Source: Colius striatus (lineage: Eukaryota > Chordata > Aves > Coliiformes > Coliidae). From it: a stretch of 64,000 nucleotides of DNA. The first letter of the stretch is position 1. The number at the start of each line of letters is the position of its first letter. Location: contig NC_084781.1 in assembly GCF_028858725.1 (NCBI RefSeq), positions 2,178,513 through 2,242,512 on the forward strand, read 5' to 3'. This document shows, in pieces, positions 54,091 to 64,000 of this stretch. The position numbers and the translations under genes were made by a program. The notes beneath the pieces are model-generated. The model ran no database searches. It saw only the letters and a list, made by a program, of their open reading frames with translations, and was not told where the DNA came from.

Positions 54091-55060
54091 GGCATTGCAT
54101 TGCAAAGCTACCAAAAAAATGCAAATGCACATTGGACTGGGAAGCTGCTGAAGTGCAGGACATGGGGGAGTTGCCAAAAGATGCAAGTGCTGTGCTTTGC
54201 AAAACCTGCGAGCAAGGGGTTGGCAGTGCAAACCCCAACCAGGCCCTTGCAATGCCTGCACATGCAAACCCACGAGCACACTGCACTCCAAGAACAACTT
54301 CAAACACATGTGTTGCATTGCAAAAGCTGCAAAGAAAAAGGCAGCACGTGGCTCTGGGGAAACCATTGAACACACAGAGTTCCTCAGGTGCCGGCGCTGA
54401 GTTAATTTATTGTCGTCGCTGACAAATTAGTTCCAGTAACTCTCGTGTTTTTTTCTGATGCCAGGAATGAATTGCCACTTCTGTTTTGCCTTTGGAAACT
54501 CAAGTTTAATGATGGGAATCTTCCTTTGCACGGAGGATTACCCCTGCCCCCCTTTTAATTCATAATCCTTTTATTACCGTTTAGCTTGTCTTATGTGACC
54601 TGCTGCCTGTCCCTTTGCTTGTGAGCCCAAATCCGTTGCTTATTATGATGTTTAGAAATGATTAGTTTTCCTTGGAGTCTGTTTTTTCCCCCCTCCTTGG
54701 GCTGAGCAGTTTTGCAGACACCCAACTCCAAAAGGAGTTGTAAACTTCTTCCAAGCTCTAGATGCTGCTGGGAAAGGGGATGCTCTGGCTGAGCCTCGTT
54801 AGTGCTGGGGGCCTCGTTGTTATAACTTAATATTTGTTAAGTGATCACAGTGTATTTTGGGCAAATAACATTAAGCAGTTTTTCCAGATGATATACAAGA
54901 AGTCTTATTATATCTCTTAGCCCTGGGTGCTCCTCGTCCCAGTGCCAGCATTGATCTGGGCAGCTGATACAGGCCACATCCACACTTTGGGGTTAATCCT
55001 TGTTTTTAATGAAAACCTCACCTTATTTATACATTTATTCCTGATTTGGGGAATAAAAGA
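54091..55060. other. Gene-free region
   Basis: Unique sequence. At 54390-54445 GTGCCGGCGCTGAGTTAATT and TTGTCGTCGCTGACAAATTA form a CpG-bearing patch with a TGACAA site. Confidence 0.5.
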
Positions 55061-55365
55061 TCATAGAATCATAAAATGGGAGGGGTTGGAAGGGGCCTTT
55101 ACAGCTCATCCAGTCCAACCCCCCTGCAGAAGCAGCTCCCACCTAGATCAGGTCACACAGGAACGTGTCCAGGTGAGTCTTGAAGATCTCAAAGGAAGGA
55201 GCCTCCACAGCCTCCCAGCCTGGGCCAGGGCTCTCACACCTCACAGTGAAATAGTTCTTTCTCATGTTTAAATAGAACTTTTTGTGTTCCAGCTTCATCC
55301 CATCACCCCTTGTCCTGTTGCTGAACACCAACCCCAACCTCCTGACACCCACCAAGATGTTAAAC
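55061..55365 (-). mobile_element. CR1 LINE 3' fragment, antisense
   Basis: TCATAGAATCATAAAATGGG, CCAGTCCAACCCCCCTGCAG, CACCTAGATCAGGTCACACA, GCCTCCACAGCCTCCCAGCC and CCATCACCCCTTGTCCTG. It is of the same subfamily type as the copies at 17620 and 63746. Confidence 0.94.
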
Positions 55366-58300
55366 CCTGGTTGCATTGCTTAAAATTCAGCTTTTTTTGC
55401 CTCCCAAACCCTCAAACCCACCCAAATACAGACACAATAACGGGGGGTTTAAGGGCTGAAATTAGTGCAAGGTTTAATTCTGATCTTGTCAAACTCTGGA
55501 GTTTTGTGTTCCCATGACAACCAGTATTTTTAGCCTCTTGGTTCGGCGCCTTGCGAGATGGAGCCATCGGGATGTATCTTCCCTCTTGAGACCTGTGAAG
55601 GTGTTGGGGTCAGGTCAGAAGAGGAATAAAAACACATCCCCACCCACTAATGAAAAAACAACCCCAAACATACAAGAATTTGTTACATCAAAATGTAACA
55701 AGGCAAAAAAAAGGTGGTTTTGGGGTTGCTGGAACTCAACAAGGCCACAGGTCCTTGTGCCGCTCTAAAACACAACAGAAAACCCCCCAGGAACATGAAA
55801 ATGGAACAGTTGTGGTGGAAAACAATCTCATTTTTCCTTCTGTGTCTCATTTTTAAGCACTTTGGTATGGGCTGTGGCTTTCTGGGATGAGTTGGAACTC
55901 AAAGAACTCAAGAAGACGAGGGGAAAATATCCCAAACTATCAAAGGATTACAATTACCCAGACACAAAAAACCCCTTTTCATCTGTGGGAAAGGATTAAT
56001 ATTGAACTGCTTTTACTCTGCCAGATCTTGTCATCACCTGATTCTTTTTGGTTGTATTGTTTATCAGCAATTTCTCCCAAGTTTTGGCAGAGTTCTGGTC
56101 TCTTATTTATTGCAATGGTTTCCTCTCTTGTCTGTTTTCCCCGTTGGATGAGAACTCACTTGTCAGAATTCCCTAAATGTCATCGAAAATGGAAACAAAC
56201 CAAGTTGGGATTTTCAGCTTTTTACATGTTTGGACTTTTCAGTAGGAACCAATGCTCATGAGTCTCCTCCACTTGCAGTGCAGGAGATGGAAATGCAGAT
56301 TTGAAGGTGAAAAGGAGCCGAAAATGATAAGATCTTTCTCTTGAACCCCAAAACGAGGGGAACTTCACCCAATAACAATGTCATGAATTGAGGCAAAATC
56401 TAAATTGGGTTGAGATTACCACGCTCTCCCTCTAATATTCAAACCTTACAGGTAGTAATTAAGTTGCAATATCATTTTCTTTCCTGTGGTGGGGGCATTT
56501 CTCTCATAATCCATCTCCCAACCACTGATGAAAAACCCAAATTAAGCAAAAACTATTCTTGTGCCATGTGGTTGGGTTTTTTTTCTCCTCTTGCCTGCCT
56601 CAAACAATGCTGTTGGCATAGAAACAGCCTTTTGTGGAAAGGTCACCTGCAAGGAAGGTGGTTTAGGTGTAATTCAAGGAGATTACAGGGGATTAGGGTA
56701 TGGTTGTATGTCTGTTTTTATAGAGAGAAGCTGTGTGTGTATCCCAGCGTGCGTGTGTATAAATACGTGCATAGACATCTTGTGTGCATACATCCTCATA
56801 TATCTGTATTTATATGCATTTGTAAAGGAAATATGTTTGAAGGAGCAGGTTTGGTAGATCAAAAAGTCTACTATAAAGGTGTTTTTTCCCCACTGTTTTG
56901 TCTTTTCCTGGTGTTTTTTCTCCCTCCCTTCCCCACTGCATGCGGCGGGGCGATATCGGGACTGAACGCTTCTCCTCTGTGTTTTTCACTTGGCTTTAAT
57001 TAAACCTCAGGCAGGGCTGGAAAAATGTGGCGAGACGAGATAATTGTGCTTATTCCCCACGTGGGGCTGGAGCCCAGGCTCAGGAGAAGAAAAAAAACCA
57101 GAGAGAGAAAGAGAGAAATTTGGGGGAGGTGCAAAGGTGATGGAGGGCGACCGAGCTGCTTGGTCCAGGATGATGGAGCTGTGAGCTTTGAGATGAAAAA
57201 CTTGCTTTACAGCATAGTGATGGCTCAAAATCTGATTTTCATCCTGCTTTGCTGTGCTGCATTTTTACACTCTGCTCCTGGAACTGGAAAAGTCAGGAAA
57301 ATTCTGTTTGGATTTGGGTTTTTTTTTCCCTACGTCCAGCCTGGGTTGCTTTTATGATGTTTTATTTTGCCTTCTTCTTTTTGGAGGAGGGGGAGGGATA
57401 AGGTGAAAGCATGGCCAAGGCAGGAATTTAAAAGGTGAGATCACTGGGAAATTACATGGATATTGGATTAAAAAAGCCCACCCATGCACGTGCTCCCTTC
57501 AGCTGGCGTGAGCGCGGGAAAAAACTCCCCGTGCTGTTTCCATCCTCCAAGTCCTTCAGAGTAGCAGGGATGAGAAGGTGATGTTGGTGCAAAATAGAGT
57601 GAGAAATCCCCCCTCCCAAATCAAATATTGCCTATTCTACAAGAGAGGAGAATGCTTCTGTTTTGCTTTCCAGCTTTTTTTATCCCCTGATTATTAAGGC
57701 GAATCGATGCGTTGGAAATGGTTCTGCGTAGTGGATGGGGCTTCTCATACCCTGATTTGCTCCTGTTGGGATACAATAAAGGAGAAAAGCTGTAGAAATA
57801 TGGATATAACTGGCCAACAAAAAAAAGGGTTCAGAGAGCCTCCAAATCCAAAAAGTCCCTATTTCTCTTCTCTTCCTACGTAGCTATGACAGACCCTGTC
57901 AGCAAACATTTGGTTCAGATTACAGCTTGTCAGAAAACGTTTGCATCCTGGAGGAAATATTACATTTTAACTTTGTTTTCATTCCAAGAAGTCAAAATAT
58001 TGACTTTTTTATATGTATTCCCTCCCCCCCTTTTTTTTTTCGTGGTAAAATTCCAAAAGCATTTTCTATTTGGACACATGGAAGCAAAGAAAACCCCACC
58101 CCCCCACCCCACCAGCTCCGTCTGTAGACGTGAAATGTTTTGACATTTTTAAATGTTAGTTTCCAATTGACATTTCAACACAAAATAGCAATAAAATGGC
58201 ACCAAGTGAAGCTGTTGATTCAAACCAAAAATTCAATTTCATCGAGGCAGTTCAAAACTCTTCATGCTTTTCTCCATTCTCAACCAATTTCAGTGGTTAT

Positions 58301-61300
58301 GGCTGAAGGAATCAAGTGTTTCCCCTTAGTTTTGGTCCTGACCCACTTGACTGTGGGATGGTGCTCAACCATGCTGGACCCCCTCTACTTCAGTGAGACA
58401 GTGGAGAAAGGGTTTATTTTGCTCATCTGGTTGCATTGGTAGAGAAATCTCTGTGTATTCCTCTCCCCCAAATACAGAAATCACCAAATAAGTCACAGCA
58501 ACTGGGACAATAACCCCCCAAACTTGCATTTATTCCCACGTTGGTTGATGGCCAACGGCTTTGGAGGTGGGATGTGTCTATTCAGCAGGGAGCAGCTGTG
58601 TAGGAGATCAGCCAATAATATCTCAACAGAGAGCTGAAAAGCTACAGCAACCCTTCATATCGCTTTTACTCTGATTTATCCCAGTCCTTGCAGCTCCTAT
58701 GCCATGGTAAATAAAGTGGGAGGCAACACCAACCGTGTTCAACACAGGGGGCTGCATGGCAAGTTGATTTGACTTGTGTTATTGGCTCTGTTTCCCATTT
58801 GGTTGTGGTTGTTTCTTTTTTGGTAGACCATGATTTGATTTTGGGCAGGTTTGGGGCATCTTAGAGGTTCTTTGAGTCACTAGGAGAGGGGAAAGCAGAG
58901 AGGGATTGAGAAGTCATGGTGATTTGGATGTTCCCTTTTCACTTGTCGTGGTTGGAACGGTCTTCTCATGGGTTAACGTGGCTTTGGTTGGAGAAGCTGC
59001 ATTTCTGAGTGCCCAAAAGGTAGTGAGCACCTGCAGCTGGAGTAGTTGGAGGAAGGTTTTGCTTCTTCTCATGGTTCTTCTTCCATCAGTCCAACAAAGA
59101 AAGACAGAAAACTACTCTTTTAGTTTGGTTTTGAGTCCTCCTTTGATGACAACCAACATCTCTTGAGTGGAAATCCTCCTGTTATCCCCAAGAAAGGCTC
59201 ATTTCTACCTTCTGATCTCTTCTCATTGATGACTTCTCTCAGAATCGGCCTCGTGGCTTCTTTCCACAAGTTAGAACTAAGAAATATTTAATCAAGGGGT
59301 GATTTAAGCTTTGTGAATATATCTGTATGAAAAATTGCCATTTCCATGGGTTATTCAATGGCTCTTCAGAAGGATTGAACAGAATTGATGGCCAAGACTA
59401 CAACTGCAGAGTGCTCCTTCCAACCCAAATTACCAGATGAGGTTAGAAATAGTCTCTTTCTGGGGATTTCTTGCAATATCTGAGGTCACTTTATAGCAGC
59501 AGTTGATTTTTATGGCAGCCTTCAGGCAGTTGGCTTGAGTCCTGCTCTTACATAGTGGCCATCAACACAAGGTTGGCTCTTTCTCTGGAGGGTCAGTGCA
59601 TTACTCATTGCCATTGTTTAATAACTGCTCAGATAAATCTGTGTCACCAAATGCTTTGTAACCATGTGTTTTAGGGGAAGCAGAACATCCATTTTTCAAG
59701 GTCTTTCCAGAATTTGCCTCTTCTCACTTGGAATTTGACCAAAAAATAGGCAAATTCTCAACTTCAACAGAAATGAAAGTACCAAATGGTCTGAGAACAC
59801 CCAAATGTTGAGTTTCTGGGGGTGAATTTTCTGGCTTCCATTAATTTCCTTTGAATTAACAAGGTCAATGGTGCAGGTTAATGCCCAACCCAACATTCCA
59901 CCCTTACTCTCGAGTTGCCACATTGCATTTTGGTGGAGAAAAATCCTGAAAACACACATCTTTCCATGAGAAACTCCTGGAACTGTGAGGTTTTTTTTTC
60001 CATGGAGGAAGCACTGTGATGTTTTTACCTCAGACATTGGCACTAACACCTTGCACTGAGGCTCACCGGTGGCGTGCAGCTCAAATCTATCACAGCCTTA
60101 CTGCAGGCTATTAATAGTTTATTAACTCCATTTAAACTCTGCTGAAATGCTCCCGGTGTGCCAAGTGTCTCTGCATAGAAATTATGAAGGAAAGAGGTTT
60201 TTAATTGAGTTAGGGAGTGGTGCTGGGGTGTGTTTTGAGCCGTGGTGCTGTGCTCGGTGTAGCCGTGTTCCTGCGTGTGCATATTCTCCTGTGCCTTGGT
60301 GAAGTTTGAGGCGGGGGGGATATGCTCTTTCTTTCCATAAGGATTTGAAGCATCACTGGCAAATGCTTCTCAGGAGGTCATTTCAAAGCAGTGTTTCTTG
60401 CTGAGCCAACTCAAAAGCTGGGCTTTTGCACAAGCAACCAAAACCTAAAGTGACTGAAGAGTGAATATTTGGAGACAGTCACCTTGGAGTAACTCGGGTA
60501 AGGGGGACATTCCACACTTTAGAAGTGTGTCCCCATAACAAGAAAGGTTTTTTTCCAGCCTCCTGTGTGGAAACTCCAAGTTTAGGGAAAGGGATACAAG
60601 TGGTGAACAATTTTCTTGCTGCTGGAAGTTCCCACCCCAGCGACGGGAGCTTAACAGTTTATATTTGCTTTTCTTGCTGATACACACCAAGGGAGGGAGG
60701 AGGGGAAATCCCATCATTTCATCTCAAGCACTCCCATCCTGCCAAACACAGAAAGATAACCCTTTTAACATTCATTTTCTGCCCCTCTTCTCCACGTTGC
60801 TGTGATGTTTCTTTGTCTCTTGTCAGTCCTCGGGTATCGAGAGTCAAGCCGGGATATTAATATTGATGCGGACCTCGGTTATTAGGAGCTGCATTTCCAA
60901 GCCTGCCAGCAGCACAGAAACACTATTACAGGGTAATTAGTGAGCATCAAGCTGAGTTTGGATTGAGCAAGGCTTGGTGTCCTACTTTCAGTTTTGGGGT
61001 TGATTTTTTTGGGGGGGGGGGTTGCCCCAAATAGGAGCAGGAGCAATGGAAATCCCAGCTTGGGAGCACCTGGGTGCTCAATGAAGCAAAACAAAGAGGA
61101 GAAACTGGATGGGGGGAAAAAAGAGACCTTCCAGGTTTTTTTTTTCCTTTGCTCTTTGAAAATCTCCCATGTTTGAAATGCAAAATCACTTCTTATTCAT
61201 TTCTCTTGGTTTGTAATTTCTCTTCCCTGTGCCTCGCTTCAGTTTTGCTCCTGTCCAAGTTTACAAGAGCTTCAGTGTTTGCCCATGGGTGAGTGCAACT

Positions 61301-62840
61301 GGGTTGCTCTCTTTAGATGCCCCTGAAAAATAGGTGTTCAATGTGTTTCCTTGCTCTCTATCCTTTTCTGGATGGGGGGAAAACCCTTTTATCCTATCAT
61401 CTCCCCCATTCCATTCTCCACACAAGAAGGGGTTTTCCATCCAAACAGATGTGGAGACATCTTAGGCTTGTGGCTCTGTTGCCAGATCCTTCCCTTTATC
61501 CCATAGCAAGGCTTCATTTGAAACACCATGTGAATAATTTAGGGGCGTTTTGCATCTTTTATACCTCTGAACTTCCACTAAAAGGGGTTTTGAGATGCTG
61601 CTGCCTGTAAAATAGTGTCTGAAGGTGAAAAACCAACCTCAATTTTGCATGAGCTAAAAGGAGCGTGGAAGGGGAAACTGGTCTTTGCCAGGGAAGCCTC
61701 TAAACACAGCAGGGGTTTAATGCACTAATTTCATGTGTGAACATTGGAGGAAGGGTGTGGGTGATGAGCACCTTAGGAAGCATTAGGGAAGTGGGGAGGT
61801 TTGGGGTTTTGTGGGGAGCCTCAGGTGTGCTGCAACAGGGAGAAAATCATCGTGTCTCAACTGCATCTGCAACTGAATCACAGTGGCTCCCTGCTTCTGG
61901 GCTAAATCACTGTGTTTGGGGATGAATCACTGCACCTCACTGCAACCCCAATGCCTTACCTGTCTCTCTGTGTTACCACCCCCTTCAGTCCCTGGCTTTC
62001 CCTCACTCTTTTGGGTCAAAATCTTCCTGTTTTCACACCTTTGCTTTGCTTGAGGCTTTTAATAGATGGTGCAACCCCCCAGTTAGCATTGCACACTCAC
62101 ACCCCTCCCTTGCATCTGGATGCTTTGGGATGCTCACTGGAGGAGTTCTGCTGTTGGAAGCGGGCTGCATGCACGAGCAGCAACATGTGGGCTTTGGCAG
62201 GGCGTCTGCGTCGAGCTGCTGGAAGAGATTTAAAACTCCTGCCTAATTTCTTTTCCACGAAACAAATGAATCTTCAGAAGGGCCTTTCCTCACAGCTGCT
62301 AAGCCATTTAATTTGTCTGAGTCATTTACAATTTGTGATGGGACTGTTAATAGCCTGATGTGGGGATTGATGTTGGTTGGATGTGGGGGTCGGGTTTCTG
62401 CTTCAGGGGTTGTTGGTTTGGGGGGGGTTTTGGGGGGTTGGTTTTGAGGTGTTTTTTTGGCCTTTTGGGTTTTAATTTCTTTCTGGATTTGCCCCCAGAG
62501 GCATAAAGCTGTGTTTGGAAAACGTCAGCTCCATCTCCTCAGCCCCTTTGTCATGCCAGGGCAGCTGGGGCTGAAAGCACAAACCGCAGCCCACCCATGG
62601 GGACGTGCTGCCCTGCTACTACTTAACTGCTTCAAAGTACCTGTCTGTGATATGAAACATGCCATAAAATGAATATATTCCAGATGTCCCTGCAAATTTC
62701 CCTTCAGCTTTGCCATCCACCTGAAGGTGGCTGCTGCAGCAAGAGGCTTCTCAGTCCCTGCTGCCTTGCTCACTGCCCAAAGGAGCGGGATGGTGGCTCC
62801 TTTAGGGTTGCAGTTTGGGAAGGGGTGGCCGTCACCAGGT
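55366..62840. other. Gene-free region
   Basis: No coding exon, tRNA or mobile element was recognised. Patches with CpG and ATTA motifs occur at 56935-57005, 60830-60900 and 62200-62350. Long G- or T-runs occur near 61005-61020 and 62420-62460. Confidence 0.45.
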
Positions 62841-62944
62841 CAGGGTGATGCTCCCAGGTCATGCCCAGTGCAGTGTGGGGTGAGGGATGCAGCAGGGTGA
62901 TGCTCCCAGGTCATGCCCAGTGCAGTGTGGGGTGAGGGATGCAG
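62841..62944. repeat. Perfect two-copy tandem duplication, period 52 bp
   Basis: The 52-bp unit beginning CAGGGTGATGCTCCCAGGTC occurs twice in tandem without visible mismatch (62841-62892, 62893-62944). Confidence 0.95.
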
Positions 62945-62994
62945 CCCAAGTCCCAGGGAGTGATCGCTTTCCTTGGGATTGGGGAAGAAGGGGG

Positions 62995-63650
62995 TCACAT
63001 TGGGTTTTGGGGAGATCTTCATCCTCATGTCTGGAGGGGATTCCTCTCCTTGGTAAGTCTCCATTCTTAGGTTGGAGGATCTGTGTTGTTAGAGTTTGGG
63101 AATCTTCATCCTTTGTGTTGTGAGGGTCCTGGAGTTTGGGAATCCACAACCTCAGAGTTTGGGGAATCCCTGTACTTGGGATTAGGAGAATCTCCATCTT
63201 CAAAGTTAGGAGAACACCATCCTTGGAGTTTTGAGATCTCCATCCTTCAGGGTTTTGAGACACCGTCCTTGGAATTTTGAGATCTACATCCTCAGGTTTG
63301 TGAGAATCCCTGTATTTGGGACTAAAAGGATCTCCATCCTCAAGGTTCACGAGATCTCCATCCTTGGGTTTTGAAGATCTCCACCCTTGGGATTGAGAGC
63401 TTCCCATCCTTGAGGTTAGGGGATATTCCCATCCTTGGAGTTAGGAGGATATCCACCCTTGTGTTTTGTGGTGCTCCATCCTAAAGGCTTGAACATCTTC
63501 ACCTTCTCAGTGAAAAGGAGGTCTCTATTTTTGGGTTATGAGGATCTTCTTCCTTAGCTTTGCAGGGGAATCTTCATCCTTGGAAATGGGGGTCTCTCCA
63601 TCCTTGAAAGTTCTCCATCCTCAGGGTTGGGGGATCTTCACCCATGGAGG
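62995..63650. repeat. GGATCTCCATCCTTGGGTTT minisatellite
   Basis: About 20-24 degenerate units of 25-35 bp with (A/G)GATCTCCATCCTTGG and GTTTTGAGA/GTTAGGAGA blocks. Confidence 0.93.
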
Positions 63651-63745
63651 ATCTTCCTATCCTTCACCCTGGATAAAGCCAGGCCCTACAACGTCCTCTG
63701 TGGCACAACATCTACTTAGTACAGGAGGCATGAGAGGTCTATCAC

Positions 63746-63834
63746 GTTCCTGTGCCCCCTGATCTAGACGGACCTGCTTTAGCAAGGATGATCTCTAGAG
63801 GTCCCTTCCAACCCCCACCATTCCATGATTCTAT
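63746..63834 (+). mobile_element. CR1 LINE 3' terminal fragment, sense
   Basis: TTCCTGTGCCCCCTGATCTA, GATGATCTCTAGAGGTCCCT and CCCCCACCATTCCATGATTC mark the CR1 3' end. Confidence 0.92.
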
Positions 63835-64000
63835 CCAGGCTCATACCACTGGCCAACTGCAGTTTTGGGTTGCTTGGAACATGTTCTGTGAGCACAACAG
63901 CTTCCTCAGAAGCTTGACAGAAAACGCTTTGGGGTGTGTGCTTGTGACCAAATGGGCTATTTCCAGGAGACACGGGCAACAGTTTCTTTGTGTTAGGTCC

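Noticed and set aside
25886-64000. Search for PKNOX2 coding exons (PREP/MEIS N-terminal domain, TALE homeodomain)
   Set aside because: No open frame with recognisable PKNOX2 sequence was found on either strand, so only the putative first intron is in view.

Overview
The window is vertebrate nuclear DNA, almost certainly from a bird. Two intron-bearing genes are recognisable at protein level, many fragments carry the avian CR1 LINE 3' signature (TCATAGAATCATAGAATGG...GGAAGGGACC and its complement), and the order SLC37A2 - TMEM218 matches human 11q24 and the corresponding bird microchromosome. The species cannot be named from the sequence. No viral, bacterial, CRISPR or toxin gene was seen.

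Layout. (1) 490-6805, plus strand: 17 coding exons of SLC37A2, an ER glucose-6-phosphate/phosphate exchanger of the major facilitator superfamily. Only the first coding exon lies left of the window. All splice phases agree and the frame runs to a stop, followed by a 3'UTR and an AATAAA at 7053. (2) 10950-13859, minus strand: a complete three-coding-exon TMEM218, a small membrane protein of the ciliary transition zone, converging on SLC37A2. Its CpG-rich promoter at 13860-14040 has a duplicated CCAAT module. (3) 24435-25190: a second, very GC-rich CpG island containing a candidate non-coding first exon that ends at a splice donor after 24730. By known gene order this should be the 5' end of PKNOX2 (a TALE homeobox gene), and the remaining 39 kb would be its first intron. 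No PKNOX2 coding exon is present, so this rests on synteny and is inference.

The rest is non-coding. It contains about a dozen CR1 fragments, AT-rich blocks, and an unusual number of unrelated minisatellites. Both CpG islands are bracketed on each side by a different minisatellite. The largest, a G-rich array of about 1.5 kb with units near 19 bp at 22.9-24.4 kb, is most uniform where it touches the CpG island and decays away from it. Other arrays carry regularly repeated transcription-factor-like motifs (GATTGATT, GGAAAT, GTTGCA). Several CpG-containing, homeodomain-motif-rich patches in the putative intron look like candidate enhancers, and two of them share an identical 15-mer.

Nothing here is a proven new system. 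The best candidates for a second look are the minisatellite/CpG-island pairing, the GATTGATT array inside a putative TALE-gene intron, the shared 15-mer, and a CR1 hairpin.
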